A stretch of DNA of 64,000 nt from contig JAREIK010002653.1 in the NCBI GenBank assembly GCA_029783825.1, positions 344,621-408,620 of the forward strand, written 5' to 3'. Source of the DNA: Sapria himalayana (lineage: Eukaryota; Streptophyta; Magnoliopsida; Malpighiales; Rafflesiaceae). Shown here one piece after another: positions 12,231 to 24,859 of the stretch (the stretch's first letter is position 1; each line of letters begins with the position of its first letter). The notes beneath the pieces are model-generated. The model ran no database searches. It saw nothing but the letters and a program-made list of their open reading frames with translations, and had not been told where the DNA came from. The position numbers were made by a program, and so were the translations under genes.

Positions 12231-15200
12231 AATGCAATCCATATACCTTTATATGTATATATATACATGCACCCACCCATTTATATGAAATGTTCTCGTG
12301 CACATGAAATGTAATTATGTCATTTTTGATTTAAATGATATCTCAAACATAGTTATAATAATCCGAATCTAATTCATCCTGCACTAAATTTTACTAAACA
12401 AAACACAAAAATTTTCACCAATTAACTATTTCCAATGAAATTCCTAACAATTCGAATTGAAATTTAAAACATGATCATTTATGGCCTTTAAATATAAAAA
12501 AATTCTGATAGGAGAAAATCACTACCTCTCGGAATATTTCATGAAAACTTTATAAATTTGATATTAAACTAAAAATCTCATCGAGTAGAGCAACTTTAAT
12601 TATTGGACTATTCTATTCCGACTCTAGAATAATCTGTTATGATCAAAAGAAAATCAACGGATCTTTTATTTTTTTTCCTTTGTTTCTCTCTCTTCCCTGA
12701 AGTATGTTTTTATTTTTTTCCCTGGCATCTTGTTTTCTGAATTCTCGATGTTTTTTTAATAATATAAAAAAAGTATGATTATAATAATTTATTTTTTCTT
12801 TTTTTTTTGACACATGACCACCTATGGTGCAGCCATATGCTGATGTTGTGGCACGATCTTTTATTTCTATTGTATATATATTTATTTATTTATTCTAATA
12901 ATTATTTAAATAAATAAATAAAAATAACTAAATTCTAACTTCCTCAGAATTTGACAAAACTCATCACCGTAGCTATATTTTCAAAGACATATTCAATAAC
13001 GAAATCTATTTTATCATCAGGGTTCTAAAATTTATAGCTTTTTTTTTCTTATTACAAAATTACTATTTTGCCCATTTTTTTTCCAGAAACAAAATCATAT
13101 TATTTATTTCTTCATTTTTTTCGAGATTTCACAATATTACAACTCCTTGTGTGGTTACATCTTATGTAATTGCTTTCTAGATTATATTAGTCACAACTTT
13201 GCCTCATGTCATGATTTTCATCATTCATTCAATAGGAGAAATCATGGTAACCATTAAAGTTGTAAATTTCTTCATCATAATTACTTCTTTTTCATCTTCC
13301 TTCCGATGTTCCACCATTGGTATTTCTATCTTATCTTTCTTTTCCAACACATCAATGATCAATTGAGGTTTTTTTTATTTTTACTTCATTTGTCATGTCA
13401 GGAGTCTCCTCAATAGCTTGTGCATTTTGCTCCATTGAGAACTTCATTTTTTGCTGCCAATTCAATTTCCTCTTCAAAGTTATTAGACTTAGATCCCCCT
13501 AAAGATATATTTCAAGAAGGTAGCGACTTTATAGTAGTCTTCATATTCATTTTTATGTTTTATCAATATCTTCGAGTGATATTTTATATTATTCATTGCA
13601 ATGTACTCATTATTTGGACCAACACTTTTCTATAAACTCTTTTCTACTGAAATTTACTCTCTATCTCATTATGATGTGGAAGAAGCTATCTATAAAATGG
13701 CTTATACATTTTCCAAAGTCATGAATTTTGAAAAAGATAATGACTTAGGAAAATAGGTTGTGACTCTAATTTGAGAATAAAAAGTCTTGGTAAAGATAAA
13801 GCTATGATGCTATAAAGTGGCTATAACTTTTATTACTAATGTGTTAGTTAATATGACATAAATTTAATGTCATGACTATTTAATTATTTTGAGATAAGTA
13901 TGATGTGACTCTATTATAATATCATAGCTAAAAAAGCAAGTGTTGCATAGTTGAAAGATTATGCTAATTAGGAGGTAGAGTTATGACACATAAAAATAAT
14001 CACAACAAATTAAGTAGAGTTTTATCTAAGAATGGATACTTAAATTATTCGATAAACTATAAATTACCAAATCACAAAATATCATAAAAAACAAACCAAT
14101 TTCATGACTATTTATAAAAATCCATTAAAAATCCAATCTCATGAAATTGATCCAATTATATCTCATCTCCATAATTACACATCATCTAATAACAATAAAA
14201 ATACTCCAGAATTTTTGATACTTGAATACCAAACAAACTTATACACTGAAACTATCACTCATCATTGAGCAATGATTTTTTCCTCAATAAAAATAAAATT
14301 CTCAAATATCATCTTACAAATTGATCACAATTGATTACAATATCAAAATATGGAAATAAATAAAAAGTACAAATCAATGTGTTGAGAGAAGTTAGTAATA
14401 TGATTTCTCTTTAAGACTATACTATTTGAAGGTGAAACATGATCTATAGTGCTCAAATAATGCCATAGAAGTGGATAGTATTTTTGAATCTCTATTTTTG
14501 TGTAGATTCTCAGTCTAATATCTTTTCCATAATGTCACACAACATGTCTTATCTTGACATAATGAAATTTATTGCACTCTCAAAAAATCTCATGATAAAA
14601 TATAAAGTCTTTTGATTTACAATAAATTTTCTCAATGACTCTATCCACTGGTTCTCAATGACACTATCCATTCACTTCATTAATTCATCCAAGAGTTAGT
14701 AGATCTTTGTATTCAAACATTTCTTGGTTTGTGATAAAGAATCATTTTTTGTTTGAGATGCATTTTTTATATTTCATCTCACATCCAGCTTTTTGTATTA
14801 CAATTGTACATTGGGATCGGATCCTTTTTAAATCTCTTTTTTATTTTTTTTTGACACCCTGTTGTGCATTTTTCAAAATGCAAAAAACATTGAAAAAACA
14901 TACCTCAATCTATAGCTGAGGAATGCTCAAGGTGGGCTTACTCATCTTCCACCCCTTCTTTCTGAAACTTATATGTCAACTTTTGTGAATGATAAAAGTT
15001 GTTTTCCCAAATTTCTGTTGAATCTTCCCCTTCAAGAATTATCTTTTTTTTCTTTTTTTATCTCTTTCAATTATTTTTTTAATACCTGACAATGTTAGGA
15101 TGGTCATTGACACATCACATCAATATGTTCATTTATATGAATCTTCTCAACTAGACATAATAAATCAATCAGGAAAGAGTGTTAGTTGGCCATGAAATTC

Positions 15201-16228
15201 ACCATCAAAGAAACCAAGGATTAATTTTTCACGAATCATCCTAAAATCAAAACTATAACTAATGAGGATGACATATTGTAAGATTACTCTTTCCTTAATG
15301 ATCATCAAGACATGAAGCGCCGATAATAAAAATGAGTATATGGAACACAACCAAACTTTACTCACCTCTGTGAGTTCTTCAAGTATGAAATATCTATTTT
15401 GACTATTTGATGTCATCCTCCATGTGACATTTTAATATATCAATAGACTAGTAGCTCCAATAAAATCAAGTTGCATGCAGAGAGATTTAAAAGACATACT
15501 ATTCTTGGCCCCTAGGAATCCAAGAAACTTATTTATTATCCCCTATCAAAGTACACCCAAATATCTCACACATAGCATTTTTTTATACTTTTCAGCTAAA
15601 TTGGCATAGAATTATTTCATCATGAAAGCATTTCTATGCTTTCAATTCATACTAAGAAAGACCCAAAGCCTCTTATTTTATGATGTCCCCAAAAGGAGAA
15701 ATTAATTCACTGAATTCTTTTTGTCTAAAAAAACTTTTCTTTGTAAGAACTAAGTCCATCCATCACTACTCTAGTTCTATAATAAAAATCACCATGGGTG
15801 CCATGATTTGGTGTAGATTTTTTATGTCACTGGTTTCTGTTAGTTTTATCTCTCTTTGTAGCTCATTTCTCTAAATATTATTGAAGATCATCTTCCTCAT
15901 CAAATCAAAAAGATTAGTGGATTTAAGGTTAGATTTTTGTGGCATTGGAAGAGTAATAGAATTTTGTTAAAGGATTTCTAGGGTTATGTATTTATTGTCA
16001 TGGTCTTGATTTTTGCCATTGGGTTTATAATGATACTTATTTTTTTTGTAACACCAAGGTTGTGGCACTAGGCATGACTTTGTATTTAAGCTTATGATAA
16101 GCATTCTCTTTCTTTTATACTAAATTCATGGTGTTATAAAATGGTAAAAACTATGTCTTTAAACATTTGATAGAAAATCTCTTTTGTAACATCAAAGTCA
16201 TATCATTGAATCATGGTCACTTTTTTTG
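12231..16228. other. AT-rich repeat-derived DNA, no gene seen
   Basis: About 4 kb with stops in every frame and no recognisable protein. The area 12660-12860 has T-rich tracts. 13690-13990 and 15980-16210 repeat words such as 'gtcatgactttt', 'ttgtgactct' and 'gtggctataac' at irregular spacing; the same words build the tandem repeats at 60.2-62.4 kb, so these may be eroded copies. Small frames at 13420-13635, 14707-14919, 15165-15416 (minus) and 15680-15874 have no motif. Confidence 0.45.
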
Positions 16229-16236
16229 GCTTAAAG
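16229..16236. repeat. 8-bp target-site duplication, left copy
   Basis: GCTTAAAG here and at 16907-16914 flank the TIR element between them. An 8-bp duplication is the length made by hAT transposases. Confidence 0.75.
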
Positions 16237-16906
16237 CATAGTTGTGAAAGGTGCAATGCACACCAAGGCAAAAAGGCCTCCTAGAGCCTTGGGGAACAAG
16301 GTGCCCTTAATGAACAGATTTTTTTATGTAAGTTGCACCCTACTTTACCAATATATTTTTAAAAATATAATCAAATATTATAATCCAAAAATACCTTTAA
16401 AACTTTCCACTCACCTATTGCACATCGCCCCTCGCCCATCTCCATGTATCTCATCGAGGAGCTCGATGAGAAGCTCCATGGAGGTAAACCCAAAGTTCCA
16501 GGAGCTCGATGAGCTTCCATCGAGCTCCACAAACTAGTTGAGCTCTAAGAACTTGATGAGCTCCATGGAGCTTGACGAGTTCGTGGAGCTCGATGGGTTC
16601 AAGGAGCTCGATGGGAGCTCGTCCAGCTCCATAGATGTCCTAGAGCTCAACCATGAGCTCCATGCAGCTTCTCGTTGAGCTCCATGGAGCTCCTGATCGA
16701 ACTCCATGAAGCTTGTCGAGCTTTTGGAGCTCAATGGATGGCAACCTGCATAGAGGCATTCTTGTGAAGATCTCATGCCTCAAATAAGGGGTATGCCTTT
16801 TCTACTATTCATGTGCATGCATGAATGAGCCTCACCTTAGCCAAGGCAAGACACCATGTATGTGCCTCGATTGTGCCTAAGCCTAGGCGTGCCTTTCATA
16901 ACTATT
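16237..16906. mobile_element. TIR element (670 bp) carrying a GAGCTC minisatellite
   Basis: The ends are imperfect inverted repeats: CATAGTTGTGAAAGGTGC at the left, and at the right the complement of AATAGTTATGAAAGGCAC. Both run inward into AGGC/GCCT-rich words (CCAAGGC at 16262, GCCTAAGCCTAGGC at 16876). The element sits between perfect 8-bp repeats GCTTAAAG, so it inserted as a unit, probably through a hAT transposase; that assignment rests on duplication length alone. Frames at 16244-16537 and 16534-16776 are by-products of the internal repeat (S/E/L/D-rich) and I do not call them. Confidence 0.75.
16440..16770. repeat. GAGCTC minisatellite, locus 1
   Basis: Degenerate direct and inverted repetition of GAGCTC joined by short spacers such as CATG, GATGA and CGATGG, with a unit of about 12-15 bp. 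The hexamer is its own reverse complement, so the array can fold in many registers. The same repeat recurs at 29700-30140. Confidence 0.85.
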
Positions 16907-17027
16907 GCTTAAAGAATCAGAATCATAGTTGATATGTATCTATGATTCTTTTGTGAAAAAAAATTTAAGTGTACCTATGTAAATATATTGTTTATTTTAT
17001 AACAAGGACACTTCATTGAGCAATCAA

Positions 17028-17287
17028 AGAAAACTATTGGGTTTCCTCCCAAATAGTACTATATCTAATGTCTATGGCTAGACCATCAATAATTCCTCTA
17101 TCAGAAATCTTCCCTATTGAAGCTAATTTTTTAATATAATTCTTGATCTCTTTCCTTCTTATACTTTCTATATTAGTCATTGATCCTAGATAAGTAATTG
17201 TTTTGATGTCATCATCTACAAGGATAATTGGGATGGAGCACCTATTCTTCCCCCCCATATCTTTTTTTCATCATCATCGGCATCATC
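17028..17287 (-). pseudogene. Short frame of unknown origin (dispersed repeat, copy B)
   Basis: The minus-strand frame 17258-17034 (74 codons, starting MGGKNRCSIPIIL and ending IWEETQ) lies in a block whose right-most part shares the TTGGGTT-CCTCCCAA sentence with 11436-11490. It reads more like a real protein fragment than the surrounding DNA does: balanced residues and DDDIKTITYLGSMTNIE in the middle. I do not recognise the family. It could be the end of a retrotransposon polyprotein, but this is a guess. Confidence 0.3.
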
Positions 17288-19340
17288 TAGATGTATCAAA
17301 TGGGTTATGTCATGTTAAAAGAGTTCATTTTTGGGTAGCCTTGTTGGGCCACCATGTTATGTCAGGCATGACCCAACATGAAAGTTATTTCGTGCCCTAC
17401 ACGACATGACTTCTAGTCTACCTGACCTTGCATGGCAAGATCGACATGATTTCAGATAGATTCGTGCCTACCTTGTCAAGTCATCTTGGGTAATCTCAGA
17501 TCATGCTAAATCATGCTAGTTTTTTGGTTACCACCACCATAGGCATTAACCACCGGCCATCGTGACTGGTACCACACATCGATGACCAATCACTATAGAA
17601 TTATAAATATAAAAATAAAAAATAAAAAATAAAAAAAATAAAGAAAAAAAACTAATTACATATACAACACATATCATGCATAATATTAATGAAGCATAAG
17701 TATAAGACTAAAAATATACATATATAAACTCTAACAATAACTATAAGTGTAGTCAAAAATAAAATACAATTTTTATTTCAAACTAAGGTAGATAGATATG
17801 AAATAAAAATGATAAATAAAAATTAATAGTAGCAAAAGAAATACAATCATAAAACATAATCATAGTATCAAATATAATTTTATCATATCAAAATTATATT
17901 CATAAAATAAACACAACATCAACAAACAACAATTATTCTCAATGTCAATTAGTATCTATATATAAATCATCATCATCATCATGTAAGAGTCTGATGGTAT
18001 TACTATAAGAGGTCTCAATATCTTTTAAGTCTCAAGAGTCATCATCTTCCAACAACTCTTGTGATTCCACTCTATCTTAAATGCCAAACATCAAATCTTC
18101 CTTAGTACTTCATGCATACAAGTGCCTCAACAATATCTATATACAGTCATGATCTCCTATCTGAAATGGCATTGGCTGCAATAAAAAAAGAATACATTGA
18201 TGTTATGCTAGACTAGACATCATAGGAGTCAATAGATCACATACCATCTTAGACAACATAGTATAGGTGGATTCTTTTAATTTTCACCATAATAAAATAT
18301 CAAGGTTATTATTATTATATGATATGATTGAGAAATATTGGTATATAAGTACCAGGATAGCTCATTTCTAACCCTATCATTTTTTACTTGTTAACTGAAT
18401 AGAAATTTATTTTCTTTAAAAAAGGTATCCATGTCCATATTTTGAGGATGGCTACAATTAGTGCCATACTTAGTGTCATGATATATAGATTAGTTAGTCA
18501 ATTTTTCATGAATAAAACCTTCAAGTTGTTGGCCCTAGTTCATGCATGTGGATATGTATGTCAAAATATTTTTTACCCCTCTACCTTAACCATAATGTGA
18601 CCTCTAAACTTGCTAAACATGCTACTAATGTAGTATGTTTACATGAGTACAATACAAGTGGTGAGAATATACACAGACAAATACATGTTTATCATTTCAT
18701 ATAATATTTTTAGGAAATTTATAAAAGAAATTAAATATCCTAGTTAGAGTCATCAATAAAAAGTTTTTCACTCTTACTATTGACATAGTCAGACATCATG
18801 TATTCCTATTCAACACATGACTCTAACTTTAAATAATTGTAATTCTAATGGTATCTTATATTCATTTAGAGTTTCATCTTCTTTAGACTCATCGAGAAAT
18901 AGAGACTACCAAACTTTTATTATTTGATAGGTATCCTATAATATTTTAGTAAGTTTCTTATTTTTTAATGCATGGGAAACAACATTTATTACTACTTGTA
19001 CAATTAGATTAATAATATGACACATGCATCTAATGTGAAACATTTCATAGAATGACCCATCTATAATGGTCCAAACAAATATACTAATAGTGACTCATTT
19101 ATCATATCTTATCAATTATGATACTAAATATTTTATTATGAATATCATACCCTCTTAGAATCTTCATCATGCACTCATATATGGCAGAGCCATCATGAGG
19201 ATGGAGAATCATAGAAAATCTTAAAATTTTGTTATTAAGTTTTCATGTATAATCTACATATTGGGCAATGAGGAAGCAAATGATGCATCATCTTGACTAG
19301 TCTAGATTTTGGATATCATGGACACCACTTGACTATTTTT
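17288..19340 (-). mobile_element. Decayed hAT transposon
   Basis: The left end (GATGTATCAAATGGGT near 17290) and the next 130 bp resemble the left end of the TIR element at 9946. The body contains a transposase relic on the minus strand. The right terminal repeat is not visible, perhaps lost where the pyrimidine array begins at about 19385. The 17580-18000 part is A-rich filler, with AAATAAA-type words around 17600-17650, and holds nothing recognisable. Confidence 0.6.
18010..19335 (-). pseudogene. hAT (Ac/Tam3-like) transposase pseudogene
   Basis: Reading the minus strand from about 19290 down, one frame gives FLIAQYVDYT, then KILRFSMILHPHDGSAIYE, then HNKIFSIIID. These correspond to the RNase H-like catalytic core of plant hAT transposases. 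Next comes MFHIRCMCHIINLIVQ (about 19047-19000), the hAT signature around the conserved H-R-C-x-C/A-H-I-N-L. Towards the C-terminus come RNELSWYL (about 18380) and NLDILLWWKLKE followed by LSKMVCDLL (about 18300-18220), the hAT dimerisation region. Numerous stops and frameshifts separate the blocks, so it encodes no active enzyme. In live relatives this protein cuts DNA at hAT terminal repeats in the nucleus. Confidence 0.75.
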
Positions 19341-19384
19341 CCTAAATTCATTAATTATTAATTGTTTTACTAAATTATTAATTC

Positions 19385-20870
19385 TTTCTTATCACCTTCT
19401 TTCTTCTTTTTTTATTCTTTTTCTTCTTCATTTTTCATTCTTATTCATCTTTTTATACTTATTCTTATTCATATTCTTATTCTTCATCTTTTTATATTTA
19501 ATCTTTTCCTTATTTACCTTCTTTTTTTATTCTTTTATTCATCATTAAACTTATCATCATCATCATCATTTTTTTCATCTTCTTTTACTTCTTGTTTTTC
19601 ATCATCATCATCTTCATTATTTTGTTTTTCTTATTGTTTTTCTTCTTATGTTCATCTTGATCACCATCAATAATTTATTCATCTTATTTATCGTATTCTA
19701 ATACTTCTATTTCTTCGACTAATTCTTCTTTGTCGTCTTCAACTTATTTGCCATTTCTTTTCTATATATTTTTTATTTCTTTTTCTTCTTCATTTTTTTC
19801 TTCTTCTCTTCCTATTTTTCATGCTCTATTTATTTTTTGTTGTTGTTCATCTTCTACTTATTCTTTTGCATCTTCTCCTTCTTATTTTTCTTATTCTTAT
19901 TCTCTTACATCTTCTCCTTCTTATTCTTTTTCTTCTTATTCTTCTTCTTCTTATTATTTTTCTTCTTTTTCATCTTTATAATCATATTCTTCTTTATCTT
20001 TTTTAACATTTTTTACTGACCCTCTTTTTCTTCTTCTTCTTGATCTTGTTCATAATCATCTTCTTCTTCATCATGATGATCATCTTCTTCTTTTTGCATT
20101 TCTTCTTCTTCTTCTATTTCCTTTATATATAATTATTCTTCTTCTTCTTCTTCACACTATTATTAATCGACTTGTTTTTTTTTCTTCTTCTACATTTTCT
20201 TCTTATTCATTTTCATTTGATTGTTTTTCTAAAATTAATAAGCTTCATCATCACATTCTTCTTCTTTTTCAACTTCTTCTTTTTCATCTTATTATGCATC
20301 ATCATCATCATCATCTTCTTCTTATTTCTATTTCATAATCATCATTATCATTTTTATCTTTTACTTTTTCTTCTTATTCATCATCATCATATTTATTCTC
20401 TTTTTTTTCTTCTTTTTCATCATCATCATCTACACTAACTCTTCTTCTTATTCTTCTTATTCATTGTTTTCATCTTCTTCTTCTTTTTCTTCTTCTTCTT
20501 CTCATCATCATTTTCTTCATCATCATCATCATCATCATCTTCTTCTTCTTCTTCTTTTTCATGTTTTTTTATTTTTCTTCAAAATAATCTCTTTTGTCCT
20601 CCTCCACCTCTTCCTTCAACTTCTTCTTCTATTATTACTTCTTCTTATTTTTCTTCTTACCTTTCTTCTTCTTCTTTCTCTTCTTCTTATTTTCTTCTTC
20701 TTCTTCTTCTTCTTCTTCTTGTTCTTCTTGTTATTCTTCTTCTTCTTCTTCTTCTTCTTCTCATCATCATCATCATCCTCCTCATCATCATCCTCATCAT
20801 CATCCTCATCATCATCTCTTTATTCTACAACTTCTTGTTCTTCTTAATTATAATCATAATCATCATCATC

Positions 20871-20903
<33 letters not shown>

Positions 20904-22545
20904 TTCAACTTCATTTTCATCTTTTTTTAGTTTTTTTCATATTTATCTTCTTCTATTTTTTGTCGTCTTCTAATATTTTTTCTTCTTCTTCTTCTGCATC
21001 TTCTAATACAAATTCTTCTTCTCTTTCTTTGTCTTCTTCTAGATATTTATCATCATCATCTTCTTCTTCCTTGTATTATTTTCTTCTTAATATTTTTCAT
21101 CTTGTTTAGCTTTATCTTCTTTGCTTCCTCCTCCTCCTCCTCCTCCATCTTCTACTTCTTCATTTGTTTTCTTCTTCTTGTTTGCTTCATCATCTTCATC
21201 CTTTTCATTCTATTTTTTTCATCATTATGATCATCATCATTTTTTATTCTTATTCTTAATCTTCTTCTTTTTTATCTTATTCTTCTATATATTCATCATC
21301 ATTACTTCTTCTTCTTCTTCTTCTTCCAATTTTTTACTCTTCTTGCAATTGTTCATCTTCTTTTTTGCATTCTTTTTTTCCATTTTATCTTCTTCTTTTT
21401 TTTCATTTTGATCAAATTTATCTTTTTTTTTATTTTCATCTTATTATTTTTATTTTTTCTTTTTTTTTTCTTTGTTTTCTTCTCATTCATCATAATCATA
21501 ATCATCTTCTTGATCTATATCTTCTTCTCGTTATTCTTTTTCTTTACATATTCTTATTTTTCTCCATCATTGTATGCTTCTTCTTCAATTTTTTTATTGT
21601 TCCCTTATTCTTCAAGTTTTCCACCTCCTCCTTCTAATTCTTCATCAACTACTATTTATTCTTCTTCATCATACTCTACTTCTTCCTCACCTACTATTTA
21701 TTCTTCTTCTTCTTCATAATCTACTTCTTCCTCACCTTCTTTTTTATCTTCATCATCTTTATCTTCTTCTTCTTTTTATTTTTTTCTCTTTTTTATTCTT
21801 TATCATCATTATCACTAATATTATCATCTTCTTCTTCTTACTCTTCATCATTTTCATCTTCTTTTTCATTTTTTTTTCTTGTTCATGTTCTTTTTTTCTT
21901 CACCTTCTTATTATTCTACTACTACTTGATCATCATCATCATCATTATCATCTACATTTTCTTCTTATTCTTCAACTTTTTTTATTTTTATTTTTTTGTA
22001 CTTTTCTTCTTTTTCATCATCTTCTACTTTTATTTCTATTTCTTTTTCTTTTTTCTTTTTCATCATCATCATCATTGTATTGTTATTCTTTTTATTTTCT
22101 TTTTCTTCATCATGTTATTTTTCTTAAACTTTTTCTCTTTCTTTTACTACTATTACTACTATTCCTTTTTCATTTTCTTCATCTTCATTTTTTTTATTTT
22201 CTTCCTATTTCTCTTCTTCTCCTTTATCATCATCATCATTATCTTGTTCTTCTAGTTCTTTTTCTTCTTTCTCTTCTTCTACTTTTTCTTCATCATCATC
22301 AGCTTATTTTTCTACATTTTCATTTTGTACTCCATCTTTTTCTTGACCTTCTTCTTTTTCATATTCTTCATCTTGATCTTTGTGTTTATCTTATTCATAG
22401 GGTTCTTATTTTCATTTTTCATTTTCTTATTTTTTTCTTTTTTTATTCATCTTCTATTAATACTACTACTGCTGCTGCTGCTGCAATCTCTTATAATTCT
22501 TTATCATCTTCATCATTTTTTATCTTCTTCTTTTTTTGCATTTGC

Positions 22546-22584
<39 letters not shown>

Positions 22585-23530
22585 TACTTCTTCTTCTTTA
22601 TCTTTATATTGAATTTCTTTTTTTCTTTTTTTTCTTCTTCTTCTTCTTTATTTCGTCATTCTTCTTATCCTTCTTATGCTTCTTTGTTTTCTTTTTTGTT
22701 TATCATCTTCATCTTTTTATTCTTCATTATAATGATCATCGTAATTATCTTTTTCAACATTTTTTTCTTCTTAATCTTTTTGTTTTTCTTTTTCACATTT
22801 TTTTCATTTTCCATTTTTTTTGTTTTTCTTTTTCATTTTCAACTTTTTCTTTTTTTTCTTCTTGTATTTTTTATCTTTTCATCTTTTTTTCATTTTATTC
22901 TTCTTCTTTTCTTCTTCTTCTTCTTATACTTGTTCAAATTCAACTTCATCATCATCATCATCATCATTTTATTCTTCTTATTTGTCTTCTTCTTCATCTT
23001 TTCCATCATCATCATCATCATCATCAAGTTCCTTATGTTCTTTATCATCATCAACATTTCTTCTCTTTGTCTTCCTCTACTATTTATACATATTTGGCAT
23101 CATCTTATACTTATTATTTGTATTCTTGTTCATCATCATCATTTTTATAATATTTATTTTCTTCATGTTGTTATTCATCATCATAATCATCTTTATCAAA
23201 TTCTTTTTTTTCTTCTTCTTCATTATTATCCTCATTCATGCTGCCTTTTCTTTTCTTCTTCTTCTCTTCTTCTTCTTCTTCTTCTTCTTCTTCATTACCT
23301 TCTTTTTTCATTGTCATCATGAAGAATGCAATAGGGGTGATCTTCTATTATCTTTATTACAATCATCATTATTATTATCATCATTGTCATCTTTCTTTTA
23401 TTCTTATTCATCTTATTCTTCTTTTAGCTTTCTTCTCCATCTTATTCTTCTTCTTCATTTTGACTATCATTATTATCTTCTTTTTTATTTTTATTTATCT
23501 TCTTCTTTTTCCTTATTGCAACATTATTAT
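19385..23530 (+). repeat. Polypyrimidine trinucleotide array 2
   Basis: Same make-up as array 1, on the same strand. Entry is gradual: mixed DNA to about 19385, then TTC/TTA/TCA triplets. Notable sub-patterns: mixed ATC/CTC (TCATCATCCTCA) at 20760-20815; (TTA)n at 20870-20900; (TCC)n at 21127-21147; a near-duplicate of about 48 bp at 21650-21735; (TCA)n at 22546-22582; TGC triplets at 22467-22482. Open frames here (up to 582 codons, 21574-23322) are low-complexity artefacts. Confidence 0.93.
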
Positions 23531-23539
23531 TCTACCTAA

Positions 23540-24540
23540 TTTTATTGGTTATATTGTATCCCAAAAGCTTATTAGCATGGGCTACTCATTAATAAAGATC
23601 TACAAGTATATGGGTCAGACAAGTAGTAAAGGAGACTTTCATCTAGTTATCAATTAGATAAAAATTAAATTAGTAGTTTCATTAATCAACAATGAGATAA
23701 CTCAATTCTAGTAAATAAGATATTTTAAATTCTGAAATCATCTTAGCTCAACAAATTTGTTCATTTAAATTATGTAATTTAAGTTTAAATAGTTTAAATT
23801 ATAATATGTTTAGACTTAGAATAAAGTTTGGGTTATTGTATAATGACACTTTGTGCTAATGGCATATCGATGGTTAACACCAATGAAACCATCTCAAAGG
23901 GTAGTTCTCTTATTGTTGTTCTCTTGGTACATTATCACCGAAATAATAATTCAACTTTGCTTAATATTCATTCATAATCTCATAAAAAAGATGATTACTT
24001 CACATGTATACTCTTATTATCTTGCCTCTAGTATCAAGAAGACCAAGAATTGATATGCTTTGTAAGTATTTATACTTTCAGCTTCATAGATGTCACACTC
24101 ACATAATTAACATATTTTTCTTTCAAGTTTCATTGGTTTAAACCATAATAGTAAAACCAACTCAAAAGAGATATCATCACCTTATGAATCATAATGTACT
24201 TATGCATATCTTGAGAATTACTTATCACCATCCTCCTTAGTGACAACATGTCTCTCATACTAAAATTAAAAATCTTAGGAGAATTCTATATAATATCTAT
24301 CTCAATTGAGAACTAATTCTTCTAAGACATGTACAATGAATTGGCATATAAGGGTATCTATGCATTCAGCTTCATAGGTGTCATACTCACAGTAATTAAT
24401 ATACCAAAATTTTAAGTTTTAACATATAAGTTATCTTGCATATCATGATCGAAATGGATGTCACTTCTTTCCAACTGTATGTACAAGTGAGCCTCATAGT
24501 TTACATATCTCTTTCCACAATAATAATATTAAATAAAACC
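23540..24540 (+). repeat. Flank repeat F, copy 2 (right side of array 2)
   Basis: Begins immediately after array 2. It is collinear over about 850-1000 bp with the reverse complement of 62700-63714. Anchors: 23595-23629 (AAGATCTAC ... ACAAGTAGTAA) against 63635-63600; 24296-24362 (TCTCAATTGAGAACTA ... ATTGGCATATA) against 62955-62887; 24382-24406 against about 62865. It shares the weaker copy at 9128-9760. Small frames (for example 23853-24053) have no motif. Confidence 0.75.
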
Positions 24541-24645
24541 ACCAATAATCAAAACCTTAAATCATGTTCTATTTAATCACACAACCTTCATTATTCATAA
24601 TACAACATAAATCAAAGCTAATTCATTAATATAAAACCATTTAAA

Positions 24646-24745
24646 CATCGCAAAAACAAAGTCCCCAAACCCTAAATCACATGCTATTAACATCAAAAAA
24701 ACAAAGTCTCCAAAACCTAGATCACATGCTATTAACATCACAAAA
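24646..24745. repeat. 45-bp tandem duplication
   Basis: Two full units start at 24646 and 24691, with the start of a third at 24736. Each holds CAAAAACAAAGTC or a variant, then CCAAA, then ATCACATGCTATTAA. The minus frame across it (24858-24595) repeats LIACDLGFGDFVF as a consequence. Nothing suggests a real gene. Confidence 0.85.
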
Positions 24746-24859
24746 CATAAATTATCACATTTTTTTGGTTCAAAATCTTTTGAACCAAAAAATGATATTA
24801 GTATAAAAAAAATATCATAATAATGATGAATATTGAGGTATTTAATCAGACAACACATA

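Noticed and set aside
16244..16776. Frames in the GAGCTC array (also 29708-29908)
   Set aside because: S/E/L/D/M-rich repeats that follow the minisatellite unit on either strand.
20760..20815. Regular ATC/CTC spacing considered as a CRISPR-like array
   Set aside because: Trinucleotide repeat without distinct spacers; the window is eukaryotic.
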